Assembly (NCBI RefSeq): GCF_008801605.1 | Contig: NZ_VZPJ01000009.1 | Span: forward strand, 124,001-188,000 | Source of the DNA: Pseudomonas brassicacearum subsp. brassicacearum | GTDB taxonomy: Bacteria; Pseudomonadota; Gammaproteobacteria; Pseudomonadales; Pseudomonadaceae | Direction: 5' to 3' | Length of the DNA stretch: 64,000 nucleotides | Part shown: piece by piece, positions 9,008 to 18,707 of the stretch | How positions within the stretch are numbered: position 1 is the first letter of the stretch | Layout: each line of letters opens with the position of its first letter | Notes under the pieces: model-generated | Told to the model about the DNA's origin: nothing | The model's database searches: none | Seen by the model: the letters and a program-made list of their open reading frames with translations, nothing else | Position numbers and translations under genes: made by a program

Positions 9008-10374
9008 TTGTCCCACTCTCGATCGTCAGCCTGCTGGGCCTTGTATGCCTGGCGCTGCTGGCCAGCCCTTATCCGTTCCTGGCACCGGGCGCTGTGCTCG
9101 GCCTGGTCGGCGTCGCCGTGCTGTACCGCAAGCCCGGTTGGGGTTTGCTGGGCATTGCCGCACTGGTGCCGTTCGAAGGCCTGTTCAAGGACAACGCCTT
9201 TTCCGGCAGCAAATTCCTTGGCCTGGCGTTGATCATGATCCTGATGTTGCAACTGGCGGTGCACCAGATTCCCGGGACACGCCTGCGCAGCAATATCTGG
9301 CGGCCGCTGATCGGTTTCATGGTGCTCTATGGCCTGAGCCTGATGTTGTCGGAAAACATGGGCCTGTCCATGACCCATTTTCGCGAACTGGGGGTGGGGT
9401 TGATTCTGTTTGTAATCACCCTGCTGATCGGTCGTGAATTGAACCTGGACCTGTTCTGTCGCCTGGTGACCTTGAGCGTCACCACCACCTGCGTATTGGC
9501 GATGTTCTCGGCCAAGTACCAGGACCAGGGCCGCGCGTCCGGCCTGCTGGAAGACCCGAACACTTTCGCCCTGCTGATTGCCTTTACCGTGCCGCTGGCG
9601 TTGCTGCTGGTGGTGCGCGGCCCGAGCTTGCTGCACCGGTTGTTCTGGGGCGGCTGTTTCATCCTGCTGCTGGGCGGCATGACCAAGACCGAATCGCGCT
9701 CGGGGCTGGTGGTGTTGATGCTCAGCCTGATGATCGGGCTGTATCACTACCGCGCGCAGCTGCCGCGCATCCGCCCACGGCACCTGGGCTTCGCCATGCT
9801 CGGGCTGGCGCTCATCATCCCCCTGGCGATCGCCGTGATGCCGGCCGGCTATGTCGCGCGCATCCAGTCGTTGAGCATCCTCAGCGCCGGCGCCAGCGCC
9901 CACCAGGATGAATCCCTCGGCCGCCGCGCCTCGTACATCGTCGTCGGCAGCCAGATGATCCGCGAAAACCCGATACTCGGCTCAGGCCCCGGGACCTTTC
10001 CGCTGCACTACGCACCCACCGGCTATGCCAAGGCGTTCTCGGCCAACCGCAAGCTGGGGGACCTGTATCGCCGGGCCCATAACACCTACCTGGAAATCTT
10101 CAGCGAAATCGGCGTCCCGGGCGGGCTGATGTTCGTCGGCATGATCGGCCTTGGCCTGTACAACCTGCTGCACGCCCGTCGGCTCTGGCTGCAACGCCGG
10201 GACTGGGCGCAAGCGGACCTGCTGACGCACCTGGGCATGAGTTTCCTCTCGCTGGCGTTGTTCCTGATGTTCCTCAGTGCGCCGAACCACAAGTTGCTGT
10301 GGATCATGCTCGCCCTCACCAGTGTGTTGCGCTACGACGCCGAGCAGGCCGCGCCGCAGGAGGCTCGTCCATGA
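9004..10374 (+). CDS. O-antigen ligase/polymerase-like membrane protein (Wzy_C family)
   Basis: A 456-residue protein made almost wholly of hydrophobic segments, about 10-12 in number. A large periplasmic loop contains SGPGTFPLHYAPTGYAK and the RAHNTYLEIFSEIGVPG region, which is the conserved Wzy/WaaL motif with its histidine. In this operon, which also holds a flippase and co-polymerase, the natural role is polymerisation of repeat units (Wzy) rather than lipopolysaccharide ligation. It overlaps both neighbours by four bases. Confidence 0.87.
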   Translation: MIVPLSIVSLLGLVCLALLASPYPFLAPGAVLGLVGVAVLYRKPGWGLLGIAALVPFEGLFKDNAFSGSKFLGLALIMILMLQLAVHQIPGTRLRSNIWRPLIGFMVLYGLSLMLSENMGLSMTHFRELGVGLILFVITLLIGRELNLDLFCRLVTLSVTTTCVLAMFSAKYQDQGRASGLLEDPNTFALLIAFTVPLALLLVVRGPSLLHRLFWGGCFILLLGGMTKTESRSGLVVLMLSLMIGLYHYRAQLPRIRPRHLGFAMLGLALIIPLAIAVMPAGYVARIQSLSILSAGASAHQDESLGRRASYIVVGSQMIRENPILGSGPGTFPLHYAPTGYAKAFSANRKLGDLYRRAHNTYLEIFSEIGVPGGLMFVGMIGLGLYNLLHARRLWLQRRDWAQADLLTHLGMSFLSLALFLMFLSAPNHKLLWIMLALTSVLRYDAEQAAPQEARP

Positions 10375-11330
10375 GCTGCGTCAGTATTGTGATCCCGATG
10401 TACAACGAGGCCCGACACATCGGCCGTACGCTGCACGCAGCGCAGGAAGCCGCCCGCCAGGCAGGCCTGGCATGTGAGTTGATCGTGGTGGACAACGGCT
10501 CCGACGACCATGGCCCGCGCATTGCCAACGAGTTGGGGGCACGGGTGTTGATCGTGCCAGGCGTGCACATCGGCGCCCTGCGCAACCGCGGTGCTGCCGT
10601 CGCCCAGGGTGACTGGCTGGCGTTCATCGATGCCGACATCGAGATGCCGGCCGACTGGCTCAAGCTGTTGCTGGAACTCGAAGGCCACCAGGGCGACGTA
10701 CTCGGCCTGGACCTCGACACGCCCCGGCAGGCGCCGTGGTTCGCCGAAGCCTGGCAGCGCCGCAGCCAACGTCCGGGGTCACGCCTCCTGCATCGGGTGC
10801 AGTGGCTGCCCAGTGCCAACCTGTTGATGCGTCGCAGCTGGTTCGAACGGGTCGCAGGCTTCGACGAAACCCTGCGCACCGGCGAAGACAAGGACTTCTC
10901 CTTGCGCCTGCGCCAGGCCGACGCGCAATTGCTGCTGGTCAACGAAAGCGTCGCCCTGCACTGGGGCTACGAAGGCAGTTGGCGCGAGTGGATGAGCAAG
11001 GAACTGTGGCGCCAGGGCAGCCATCTGCAATTGCTCCGCAGCCATGGCCCGAGCCTGCGCCTGCTGCGCTTCCCGGCGCTGTCCATTGGCGCCTGGGGCT
11101 TGGACCTGCTGGCGGTGCTCGCGTTGCTCCAGGGGCAATTGCACCTGGCGCTGACGTTGTTGCTGGTCACCACCCTGCCACCCTTGTTCCTGAGCCTGCG
11201 CCAGAGCCGGCGTGATCCGCGCCTGACCTTGCAATTGTGGGCCTTGCATGGGGTGCGCCTGCACCTGACCGGCGCCGCCCTGCTGCTCAATCTGTGTCAT
11301 TGGAATGCCAGGAGACCTGCCCGTGGCTGA
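10371..11330 (+). CDS. GT2-family glycosyltransferase
   Basis: The GT-A fold enzyme starts with VSIVIPMYNEARHIG, has VVDNGSDD for the nucleotide, FIDADIEMP as the DxD motif, and GEDKDFSLR as the acceptor-side ED motif. The C-terminus of the 319-residue protein is hydrophobic and may associate with the membrane. The start at 10371 has CAGGAGG eight bases upstream and overlaps the polymerase stop. It adds one sugar of the repeat unit; donor and linkage are unknown. Confidence 0.88.
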   Translation: MSCVSIVIPMYNEARHIGRTLHAAQEAARQAGLACELIVVDNGSDDHGPRIANELGARVLIVPGVHIGALRNRGAAVAQGDWLAFIDADIEMPADWLKLLLELEGHQGDVLGLDLDTPRQAPWFAEAWQRRSQRPGSRLLHRVQWLPSANLLMRRSWFERVAGFDETLRTGEDKDFSLRLRQADAQLLLVNESVALHWGYEGSWREWMSKELWRQGSHLQLLRSHGPSLRLLRFPALSIGAWGLDLLAVLALLQGQLHLALTLLLVTTLPPLFLSLRQSRRDPRLTLQLWALHGVRLHLTGAALLLNLCHWNARRPARG

Positions 11331-12459
11331 ATTCATTTACTGGTCGTGCCTGTTGCTGCCGGTGTACGCCTACCTCGGTTATCCCTTGATGTTGAGCCTG
11401 CTGGCGCCGCTGTTTCCGATGCGGCGCTACGGCAAGGCGTTTCCGATGGACGTGAGCATCGTCATTGCCGCCCACAACGAGGCGCGGCACATCGAGGAAA
11501 AATTGCGCACCTTGCTGGCCCAGGATTATCGGGCCCATTCATTGCGAATCATCCTCGCCAGCGACGGCTCCACCGACGACACGGTGGCCTGCGCACGCAA
11601 GGTGATCGACCCGCGCATCACCGTGCTCGACCTGCCGCGCCAGGGCAAGGCCGCCGCCCTCAATACCGGTGTCGCCCACAGCAGCGGCGAAATCCTGGTG
11701 TTCACCGACGCCGATAACCAATGGGCCAGCGACACCCTCAGCCATCTGTTGGCACCCTTGGGCGATCCGGAAGTCGGTGCCTGTGCCGGGCACATGGAGA
11801 TCCCGGTGCCGGGCAAGGGCCTGAGCCTGGGCGACAGCCTGTATCGCCATTACGAAGGCTGGTTGCGTCGGGTGGAGAGTCGCACCGGTTGCATGGTCTC
11901 GGCCGACGGTGCGCTGTTGGCCCTGCGCCGGGTGCTGTTCCAACCGATACCGGCCCAGGTCAACGATGACTTTTTCCTCAGCACCTGCGCGCCAGCCGCC
12001 GGCAAGTCCATCGTCTATGCCCCCATGGCCCGGGTGACCGACCAGGGTGTGGACGAAGCCGACAAGCAGTTTCGCCGTCGCCAGCGGGTCACCGTCGGCG
12101 GGTTGCAGAGCCTGGCTCAGCGCCGGGAACTGCTCAACCCGCTGCGCCATGGGCTCTACGCCATTGGGTTGATCAGCCACAAGTTGATCCGCCGCCTGGC
12201 GCCGGTGTTGCTGCTGCCGCTCTTGCTGAGCAATGCCTGGCTGTGGAACGACCATCCGTTCTATCGCCTGAGCCTGGTGGCGCAATTGCTCGGCTACGCC
12301 ATGGCACTGATCGGCTTGATGGACGCGCGCCACCGCCTGCCCCGGCCCTTTCGCCTGGCCGCATTCGTGCTGGTGACGCTGGCGGGCATGAGCATCGGGC
12401 TCTGGCAGTTCCTGCGGGGCCAGCGCTATAGCCAGTGGAACCCCGAGCAGAATCGCTAA
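11323..12459 (+). CDS. GT2-family glycosyltransferase with membrane segments (CESA-like)
   Basis: A 378-residue enzyme with an N-terminal membrane segment, a GT2 domain (VSIVIAAHNEARHIEEK, ASDGSTDD, FTDADNQ as DxD, then a QFRRRQRV segment resembling QxxRW) and C-terminal membrane helices. This layout is shared with processive or polyprenyl-linked GT2 enzymes. I prefer the GTG at 11323 with AGGAG at 11309-11313; the ATG at 11305 is in frame but has no ribosome site. It overlaps the previous gene by eight bases. Confidence 0.87.
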   Translation: MAEFIYWSCLLLPVYAYLGYPLMLSLLAPLFPMRRYGKAFPMDVSIVIAAHNEARHIEEKLRTLLAQDYRAHSLRIILASDGSTDDTVACARKVIDPRITVLDLPRQGKAAALNTGVAHSSGEILVFTDADNQWASDTLSHLLAPLGDPEVGACAGHMEIPVPGKGLSLGDSLYRHYEGWLRRVESRTGCMVSADGALLALRRVLFQPIPAQVNDDFFLSTCAPAAGKSIVYAPMARVTDQGVDEADKQFRRRQRVTVGGLQSLAQRRELLNPLRHGLYAIGLISHKLIRRLAPVLLLPLLLSNAWLWNDHPFYRLSLVAQLLGYAMALIGLMDARHRLPRPFRLAAFVLVTLAGMSIGLWQFLRGQRYSQWNPEQNR

Positions 12460-12471
12460 GGAGTACGGCCG

Positions 12472-13476
12472 ATGTCGATCAAACAAGTCTTCAAGCGCAC
12501 CGGCGGCTGGCTGTACCTGAACACGTCCCTGGGTCGCCATCCATTGCGTGGCGCCGGCGTCATACTGATGCTCCATCGCGTGCTGAACAACGACCGTGCC
12601 GCCGAACTGCCCCATCGCAACGAGCTGTGCGTGGGGCCCGAAGCGTTTGAACATCTGCTGATCTGGCTGCTACGGCATTTCGAGTGTGTGCCGCTGATGA
12701 GCTTGTTGCTGGCCGACCCTGAGAGCGTTCCGAACCGCCCGCGGGTCGCCCTGACCTTCGACGACGGTTGGCGCGACAACGCCATGAATGCCTTTCCGTT
12801 GCTGCGCCAATACCAGGTGCCAGCGAGTATTTTCCTCTCCACCGATTTCATCGGCAGTCGCCAGCACTTCTGGTGGGAAAGCATCGGTGAAACCCTCTGG
12901 GGCAGCCATGGCCAGGTGGCACGGCGCTCATTGATCGAGCACTTGCAGCACGTCGGCCGACCGTTGCCGGTGCTGCTCGATGACATCGACGACGAGCGCC
13001 GCAGCCTGGCGCTGCTGCATTACCTGCAGAGTCTCAAGAGTCTCGATGCACACACGTTGAGCGACCTCACCGACGCCTGCCCGCAGGGTTCCCAGCCCCA
13101 GGCCCTGGACTGGCCCCAGGTACGCATGCTCGAAGATTCCGGGCTGGTCCGCTTCGGCCCCCATGGCGCCAGCCACGCGATCCTGACCGGGCTGGATGAC
13201 CAGCGCCTGCACGAAGAACTGACGCGCAGCTGGATCGCCCTGGAAAACGGCTGCGCCCATCCTTTGCCGGTGTATTGCTACCCCAACGGCGATCACGATG
13301 CCCGGGTACGCCAACAGGTGGCGGCCCACGGTTTTGCCTTCGCCCTCGGCACCGAGGCGGGGCTGTATCGCAACGACGGTGACCCGCTGAACCTGCCGCG
13401 TTTCGGCGTCAGCCAGAGCAACGCCCACCACCCTGAATTACTGGCCTGGCGCATTCGCCGAGGAACACGCCCATGA
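12472..13476 (+). CDS. Polysaccharide deacetylase (NodB/CE4-like)
   Basis: The 334-residue protein carries the CE4 motif LTFDDGWRDN, in which the aspartates act as base and metal ligand, and a later HGASHAIL segment that could supply metal histidines. A LHRVL segment near the N-terminus is typical of this group. No classical signal peptide is visible, so it may work on lipid-linked intermediates at the membrane. It would remove N-acetyl groups from polymer or precursor. TAAGGAG precedes the ATG, and the stop overlaps the flippase start. Confidence 0.87.
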   Translation: MSIKQVFKRTGGWLYLNTSLGRHPLRGAGVILMLHRVLNNDRAAELPHRNELCVGPEAFEHLLIWLLRHFECVPLMSLLLADPESVPNRPRVALTFDDGWRDNAMNAFPLLRQYQVPASIFLSTDFIGSRQHFWWESIGETLWGSHGQVARRSLIEHLQHVGRPLPVLLDDIDDERRSLALLHYLQSLKSLDAHTLSDLTDACPQGSQPQALDWPQVRMLEDSGLVRFGPHGASHAILTGLDDQRLHEELTRSWIALENGCAHPLPVYCYPNGDHDARVRQQVAAHGFAFALGTEAGLYRNDGDPLNLPRFGVSQSNAHHPELLAWRIRRGTRP

Positions 13477-14777
13477 GCCGCGCTCATTACCTCAAGCACC
13501 TGGCACTGAGCATGGGCACGCGCCTGGCGATGATCGGCCTGCGCCTGCTGCGCAATGTGCTGCTGGCGCGGATTCTCGGACCCAGTGAACGCGGGCTGTT
13601 CGCCTTGCTCAGCACCCTGCCGGACCTGATCAGCGCCGCCACCAGCGGTGGCCTGAATTCCGCCGTGGGTTATCAGGCGGCGCAGCAGCGCTCGATGGGT
13701 CTGCTGCTCAGCCAGGTGCTGGTCTTCGGCTGCCTGTTGGCTGGCTTGTTAACCTTGCTGGTGGTGGCGCTGGTGCGCGAGTTCGGCGGCGAACTGGACA
13801 TCGCCACGCAATTGGGATTGCTCGCCTGGTTGCTGTTGCTGGCCGTGCCGTTGACCGTGCTCAAGAGCGGTCTGCTGACGATGCACAATGCTTGCGGCGG
13901 AGTGGGCGCCTTCAATGCCTTGCGCCTGATGGAATCCCTGGCGCCCCTGCTGCTGTTCGTTGCACTGTTCTGGATGTGGAAAGACGCCGCCCTGGAAGCG
14001 GCGCTGATCAGTTGGCTGGCCGGCTTGAGCCTGGTGGTGCTGGCCGGTTGGGTGTGGTTGCGCCGCGATCATGTGGTCACCCTGCGCTGGGATCGCACCG
14101 GTCAGAACGAATTGTTGCGCTACGGTGCCCGCAGCCACCCGGACCTGCTGTTCCAGCAAGTGCTGCTGCGCTCGGACTTCCTGTTCATCGGTGCCCTGCT
14201 GGGCAGCACGGCCCTGGGTCACTACGCCATGGCCAGCGCCGCCGCCGAACTGCTGCTGATCGTGCCCGAAGCTGTCACCACGCCGCTGATGAAACGCCTG
14301 TTGCAACAGGACAGCGACATGCAGCGCCTGACGCCCCTGGCCCTGCGCCTGACCGCCACGGTGATGCTCGGCGCCTGCCTGAGTATGGCGCTGATCGGTC
14401 AATGGTTGATCGTTACCTTGTTTGGCGCCGCCTACCAGCCGGCGTATCCCGCCTTGCTGGCGCTACTGCCGGGGCTGTTCGGGCTGTGCTACGCGAGCAT
14501 CCTGCGCCTGGATCTGCTGGGCAAGAACCGCCCCGGCACGGTTTCGCTGTTGATGGGCGTGGGCGCAGTGCTGAACCTGGCGCTGAACCTGATCCTGATT
14601 CCCCGCTACGGCATCGTCGGGGCCGCCGCCGCGTCTTCAATCGCCTACCTGGGCGTGACCGTGGCGCTGCTGGCCATGTACTGCCGCCTCAGCGGCGTGG
14701 CGCTGTGGCAGACACTGATCATCCTGCCCAGCGACTTGCTGCCGATGCGCCAGATGCTGTTGGGGAAATCGGCATGA
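13473..14777 (+). CDS. Oligosaccharide flippase (Wzx/MOP superfamily)
   Basis: A 434-residue integral membrane protein with about 12 hydrophobic segments and the polysaccharide-biosynthesis N-terminus (RLLRNVLLARILGPSERGLF). It is expected to flip undecaprenyl-linked repeat units to the periplasm for the Wzy-like polymerase. GAGGA lies upstream of the ATG and overlaps the deacetylase 3' end. The stop overlaps the next annotated start, and a REPIN begins only 22 bases later. Confidence 0.88.
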   Translation: MSRAHYLKHLALSMGTRLAMIGLRLLRNVLLARILGPSERGLFALLSTLPDLISAATSGGLNSAVGYQAAQQRSMGLLLSQVLVFGCLLAGLLTLLVVALVREFGGELDIATQLGLLAWLLLLAVPLTVLKSGLLTMHNACGGVGAFNALRLMESLAPLLLFVALFWMWKDAALEAALISWLAGLSLVVLAGWVWLRRDHVVTLRWDRTGQNELLRYGARSHPDLLFQQVLLRSDFLFIGALLGSTALGHYAMASAAAELLLIVPEAVTTPLMKRLLQQDSDMQRLTPLALRLTATVMLGACLSMALIGQWLIVTLFGAAYQPAYPALLALLPGLFGLCYASILRLDLLGKNRPGTVSLLMGVGAVLNLALNLILIPRYGIVGAAAASSIAYLGVTVALLAMYCRLSGVALWQTLIILPSDLLPMRQMLLGKSA

Positions 14778-16840
14778 GTGTGGTTGCCTGCCAAACCGCC
14801 ATCGCGAGCAAGCTCGCTCCCACAGGGGTTGCTGATTGCCCTGTGGGAGCGGGCTTGCTCGCGATGGGGCCGATGCAGCGTTGGTGGAAAATGGCTGCTG
14901 GCCTGTGCCTCTGGAGCCTGGCCTTCTTGGCCCAGGGCGCGGCGATGCAATGGACCGGCATCCGCGACGGCAGCCTGTACCTGCAGACCGACCGTCCGGA
15001 TTACGTGACCGTGCGCTGGGTCCCGGCCTGGCAGGCCAACGCCAATTCAGAACACCTGTACCTGCTCAACGGCCAGGGGCGCCTGGTGGGTGAGCGCTTG
15101 ATCAAGGCGACCCAGGAACGTGGCGAGCAGCAGTGGCCCTTGCTGCCGGGAGCCGCCAGTTATCGACTGGAAATTCCCGGCTACAGTTTCCGCCGCTACA
15201 CCGTCGAGCACGACGCCCGTACCCAAGCGATGTTCGCCCCGGCCAAGGTGCATTTCAGCGCTGAAACCCATGACGGCGATGAGTTGTACTTCAAGGTCGC
15301 CCCCGGTGAACAAGCCGTGCTGGCAGGCAAGTTCCACGGCGGTGTGCGCAGCCTGCAAGCCCGGCGCGTCGCCGATGGCAAACAGGTGCAGCTGAACCTC
15401 AAGCCATACCCGGCCTATTGGCAGTTCGATCAGGTCGCCCTGCCCGTTGCCAACGTCGAGCAAACCTGGCGTTTGCAGTTGCAGGGCAACGGCAAGGCAG
15501 CGTTCTGGCTGGACGGCACGGCGAACCTGTTCGCCCAGACCGCTGAGCACCTGCAGCCGCTGCGCCAGGACCCGGGGCAGGCTCACCTGAAACTCTATGG
15601 CGACGTCCTGGGAACAACCCCGAAACTGGGCATTTCCCTGCCCTACGCCATGCCCCCGCCCTCTGCCTACCCGGTAATCGATACCCTCAAGCCCCAGGCC
15701 GCCACTTATTACAGTTTTGTCGACGTCACCGCTGCCAAGCCGGACCACGAAGATAGGTTCCGGCGCCTGTACCAGGACCGCTTCGGCATTACCCGGGACA
15801 TCACCCTGCTGGCCGGTAGCGCACGCAAGGCCGACCTGCAGGCCGATCGCGTCAGCACCAGCGGTTTGCAGGCCTGGCTCAAGTCGACTCGCGCCATGGA
15901 CGGCAAAGGCCTCCACTACCTCAGTTTCGCCGATGAGCCGAACCTCAACTACCCGGACTTCGCCAGCTTCCAGCAGGTGTTCAAGAGCATGGCCAGCCAG
16001 GTTCGCGCCGACCCCGCCAACACCCGCGCCGGGGTGCGCATTGCCATACCGGCCAGCTCCCGGTTCACCAATGGTCCCCTGGCGGAAAACGCCGCTGATC
16101 GACGCGGGATCGACTGGGCGCGACGCTTGCTGGCCGAGTCCAGTGACCAGATCGACGCCCTGGCCTGGCACGAATGGATGATCCGCGACCTGCTGGCGAC
16201 CCGGGTCTATCGCAACAGCGTGCGCCGCGCCGCCGACCTGGTGGGCCTGGACAGTAACGGCCGGCCGCGCAAGGCCTTGTTGCTGGATCAGACCAACATG
16301 TCCAGCGGCTCTAGCCTGAGCCCCTACGACCAGGAAACCCATTACGCCGCCCTGTGGTGGACGTCCGTGGTGATCAATGCCTCGGCGGACGGTTGGCTGG
16401 ACATGCTCAACTGGTTCCAGTCCGCCGACGAACCGGAGTACCCAAAAGGCATGGTGCGAGTGCTGGACAACCAGCGCTTGGAACTCAAGCCGGTGGGGCT
16501 GGCCCAGCAATTCATCCAACAGCATTGGCTCGAACAGGTGTTGCGCCTGGACAACGACGCCTTTGAAGTCGACGTGCTGGCCATGGCCACCGACGCAAGA
16601 CGCGGCCTGCTGGGCGTGAACAAAAGCACCCGCCCGCAACAGGTCAGCCTGGACGGCGTGCCCTGCCCCCAGGCGAAAGCCGAGCTAGTGTATTTCGGCC
16701 CCGACAACCATAGCCTCAGCGCCCCGTTCAACTGCGAGGCCGGGCAGATCCGCTTTCTCCTGCCAGGAGAAAGCCTGTTTGCCCTGAGCTGGACCGCTCC
16801 CGTTTCCCCCCAACCCGCCACCCGTCAGGAGGCACCATGA
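14774..16840 (+). CDS. Putative secreted glycoside-hydrolase-like protein; 5' end contains a REPIN
   Basis: A 688-residue protein if started at 14774 (ATGA overlap with the flippase). The first ~30 codons are then a translated REPIN. The likely functional N-terminus is the in-frame ATG at 14873, whose product begins MQRWWKMAAGLCLWSLAFLA and looks like a signal peptide. The rest has an N-terminal beta-rich part and a C-terminal part with FADEPNLNYPDF, AWHEWMIRD and LLLDQTN, resembling TIM-barrel glycosidases, but I cannot name the family. In an exopolysaccharide operon it could trim or release polymer in the periplasm. Confidence 0.7.
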   Translation: MSVVACQTAIASKLAPTGVADCPVGAGLLAMGPMQRWWKMAAGLCLWSLAFLAQGAAMQWTGIRDGSLYLQTDRPDYVTVRWVPAWQANANSEHLYLLNGQGRLVGERLIKATQERGEQQWPLLPGAASYRLEIPGYSFRRYTVEHDARTQAMFAPAKVHFSAETHDGDELYFKVAPGEQAVLAGKFHGGVRSLQARRVADGKQVQLNLKPYPAYWQFDQVALPVANVEQTWRLQLQGNGKAAFWLDGTANLFAQTAEHLQPLRQDPGQAHLKLYGDVLGTTPKLGISLPYAMPPPSAYPVIDTLKPQAATYYSFVDVTAAKPDHEDRFRRLYQDRFGITRDITLLAGSARKADLQADRVSTSGLQAWLKSTRAMDGKGLHYLSFADEPNLNYPDFASFQQVFKSMASQVRADPANTRAGVRIAIPASSRFTNGPLAENAADRRGIDWARRLLAESSDQIDALAWHEWMIRDLLATRVYRNSVRRAADLVGLDSNGRPRKALLLDQTNMSSGSSLSPYDQETHYAALWWTSVVINASADGWLDMLNWFQSADEPEYPKGMVRVLDNQRLELKPVGLAQQFIQQHWLEQVLRLDNDAFEVDVLAMATDARRGLLGVNKSTRPQQVSLDGVPCPQAKAELVYFGPDNHSLSAPFNCEAGQIRFLLPGESLFALSWTAPVSPQPATRQEAP
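14800..14867. repeat. REPIN (inverted pair of REP sequences) inside an operon
   Basis: Left arm CCATCGCGAGCAAGC is followed by CGCTCCCACAGGG. Eleven bases later the inverted copy runs CCCTGTGGGAGC to GCTTGCTCGCGATGG. Such pairs are normally extragenic in Pseudomonas. Here the element has no stop codon in the downstream gene's frame, so the ORF reads straight through it. Confidence 0.93.
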
Positions 16841-17526
16841 ACGTTCTGCAGAAATTGCGTGACCGCATTCAGAAAAAAGGCCTGCGCGCCGTCTTCAAAC
16901 AGCTGCTCAGACGCTACGTGTTTCTCCACTCGAAACTGGTGTGGCTGGAACACGATGTGCGCACTCCACTGCCCCCGCATAACCTCAAGGCCTACCCGCC
17001 GATGCGCCTGGAGTTCATCACGGTCAGCAATGCCGACGCTTTTGCCCGGTATTTCGGCGACCGCGTCAAAACCATGCGCGAACTGGCCGCCGAAGGCTAC
17101 ACAGGCTTGATGTACCTGGATGATCAAGGCGACACCGTGGGGTTCGCCTGGGGCAGTACGCGAGACTATTTCGACCGCCATTTCTACCAATGCAACTTCC
17201 CGATCAAGCCTGGCGAGTACTTTCAGTTCGGTGGCGAGGCGATTCGTAAATACTGGGGCTCCAGTATATCGGCGGACATGCAGCTGGAGATGTGGAAAGT
17301 CATGGCGGACAAAGGTTGCAGCACGATGGTCGATGTCTGCGACTTGCAAAACATCCCGGCGATCAAGATGCACCTGCGCATGGGCTTCCAGGAGCGCGGC
17401 AAGATCACCCACATGTATCGACTGTTCGGTCGCTGGCGTTTTTTCCACGACACGCTTTACAACGGCTCGGCATTGGACGCCTTTCGTAAACCGGCCCAGC
17501 CGGTTGCTTCGACTGCAGCGGCCTGA
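16837..17526 (+). CDS. GNAT-like acyltransferase of the exopolysaccharide operon
   Basis: A 229-residue soluble protein starting four bases before the previous stop, with GGAGG just upstream. The middle (YLDDQGDTVGFAWGSTRDYF) and end (CDLQNIPAIKMHLRMGFQ) follow the strand-helix pattern of GNAT acetyltransferases, in which the last segment closes the acyl-CoA site. Position next to a second acyltransferase suggests it acylates the glycan or a precursor sugar. Substrate and acyl donor are unknown. Confidence 0.65.
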   Translation: MNVLQKLRDRIQKKGLRAVFKQLLRRYVFLHSKLVWLEHDVRTPLPPHNLKAYPPMRLEFITVSNADAFARYFGDRVKTMRELAAEGYTGLMYLDDQGDTVGFAWGSTRDYFDRHFYQCNFPIKPGEYFQFGGEAIRKYWGSSISADMQLEMWKVMADKGCSTMVDVCDLQNIPAIKMHLRMGFQERGKITHMYRLFGRWRFFHDTLYNGSALDAFRKPAQPVASTAAA

Positions 17527-17531
17527 CCCCC

Positions 17532-18707
17532 ATGGCGATCCGGTTCCAATGGTGTCGCTCCCTGGGCGCCGAGGACTTTCCCATGACAGCTTATGAACAG
17601 CTGCGAACCCAGGTGCCCGACGCTACGCCCTTCAACACCCTGGCTTGGCTGCAAGCGGCGGAATTCGCCCTGCTGCCGGACCAGCAGCTGCACGTGTTGC
17701 TGGGCTGGCAAGACCAGACACTGTGCCTGTGCCTGCCCTTGGTATCGGGGCGTGAGCGTATCGGCGGGCTGCGGTTCCGGGTGTTGCGTCACTTGGGTTA
17801 TCCATTGGCCGACCGCATCGCCTTGATGGTGCGCCTGGACGCCGAAGGCATGGGGCAGGCGCTGACGCAGATCCGTCAGCACTTGCCCCACGCACTGCTG
17901 CAATTGAATGAAGTGATCGAGCCGGTCGGTGAGCAAAGCGTCCTCAGCGCCTGGATGGCACTGAGCTCCACCGGGGAGCGCCGCCTGAGTTGCCGGGTGC
18001 CAGTGCATTTGATCAGCGACAATGACCATCAGGAAATCTCTGGCGACCCACGCTACAAGTTGCGCCGGGCCCGCAAGCGGATCGCTGCCTGCGGTGCCGA
18101 GATCCTCCGGGTGAAACCGGACGCCATCAGCATGGGCCAGCTGTTGCGGACCCTCGCCGATGTCGAGGCGGCCAGTTGGAAAGGCGAGGAAGGCGTCGGC
18201 ATCTTCGCCGACCCCGGGCGCCGGCAATGGATGAACCTCGCCTTCACCGCCCTCGCCGCCCAAGGCCTGGTGCGGGTGGTGATGCTGGAGCTGAACGGCG
18301 AATGCATCAGCTATCGCCTCGGCCTGCTGGACCAGGGGCGGCTGTACGACTACAACCTGGCGTTCCTGCCGCAGCATGCCGACCTGGGCAGCGGCCGGGT
18401 GTTGCTCGAGGAGTGGATTCGCTGGGGGCTGGACGAAAACTGGCGCTGGATCGACGCATCACGGGTCAGCCTGGAGAACTCCAGCCATCAGTTACACGAA
18501 CGCATGACCGGCCAACTGGAACACTGGCGCTGGAGTTTCTATTCATGGCAGCCCGGTGGTTTGCTTCTGGGATTTGCCTTGCGACTCTGGAAAAGCTTGA
18601 AGCCATGGTTTGGCAAACGCCGAAGCAAACCGACCGCGACGACGGCATCGTCCCCCCCTAAAAACCAGGAGAAGACAGATGCCGCGTCAAGTGATCGTCA
18701 ACGCTGA
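17532..18707 (+). CDS. CelD/BcsL-type GNAT acyltransferase
   Basis: A 391-residue protein with the PF13480-like layout: an N-terminal GNAT half, then YKLRRARKRIAACGAEI, a central AQGLVRVVMLELNGECISYRLG fold segment cut by strands, and YNLAFLPQHADLGSGRVLLEE near the acyl-CoA site. Such proteins occur in cellulose and exopolysaccharide clusters and are thought to acylate sugars. The ATG at 17532 has no ribosome site. The in-frame ATG at 17583 has GAGGA eight bases upstream and may be the true start. The 3' end overlaps the next gene by 29 bases. Confidence 0.72.
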   Translation: MAIRFQWCRSLGAEDFPMTAYEQLRTQVPDATPFNTLAWLQAAEFALLPDQQLHVLLGWQDQTLCLCLPLVSGRERIGGLRFRVLRHLGYPLADRIALMVRLDAEGMGQALTQIRQHLPHALLQLNEVIEPVGEQSVLSAWMALSSTGERRLSCRVPVHLISDNDHQEISGDPRYKLRRARKRIAACGAEILRVKPDAISMGQLLRTLADVEAASWKGEEGVGIFADPGRRQWMNLAFTALAAQGLVRVVMLELNGECISYRLGLLDQGRLYDYNLAFLPQHADLGSGRVLLEEWIRWGLDENWRWIDASRVSLENSSHQLHERMTGQLEHWRWSFYSWQPGGLLLGFALRLWKSLKPWFGKRRSKPTATTASSPPKNQEKTDAASSDRQR

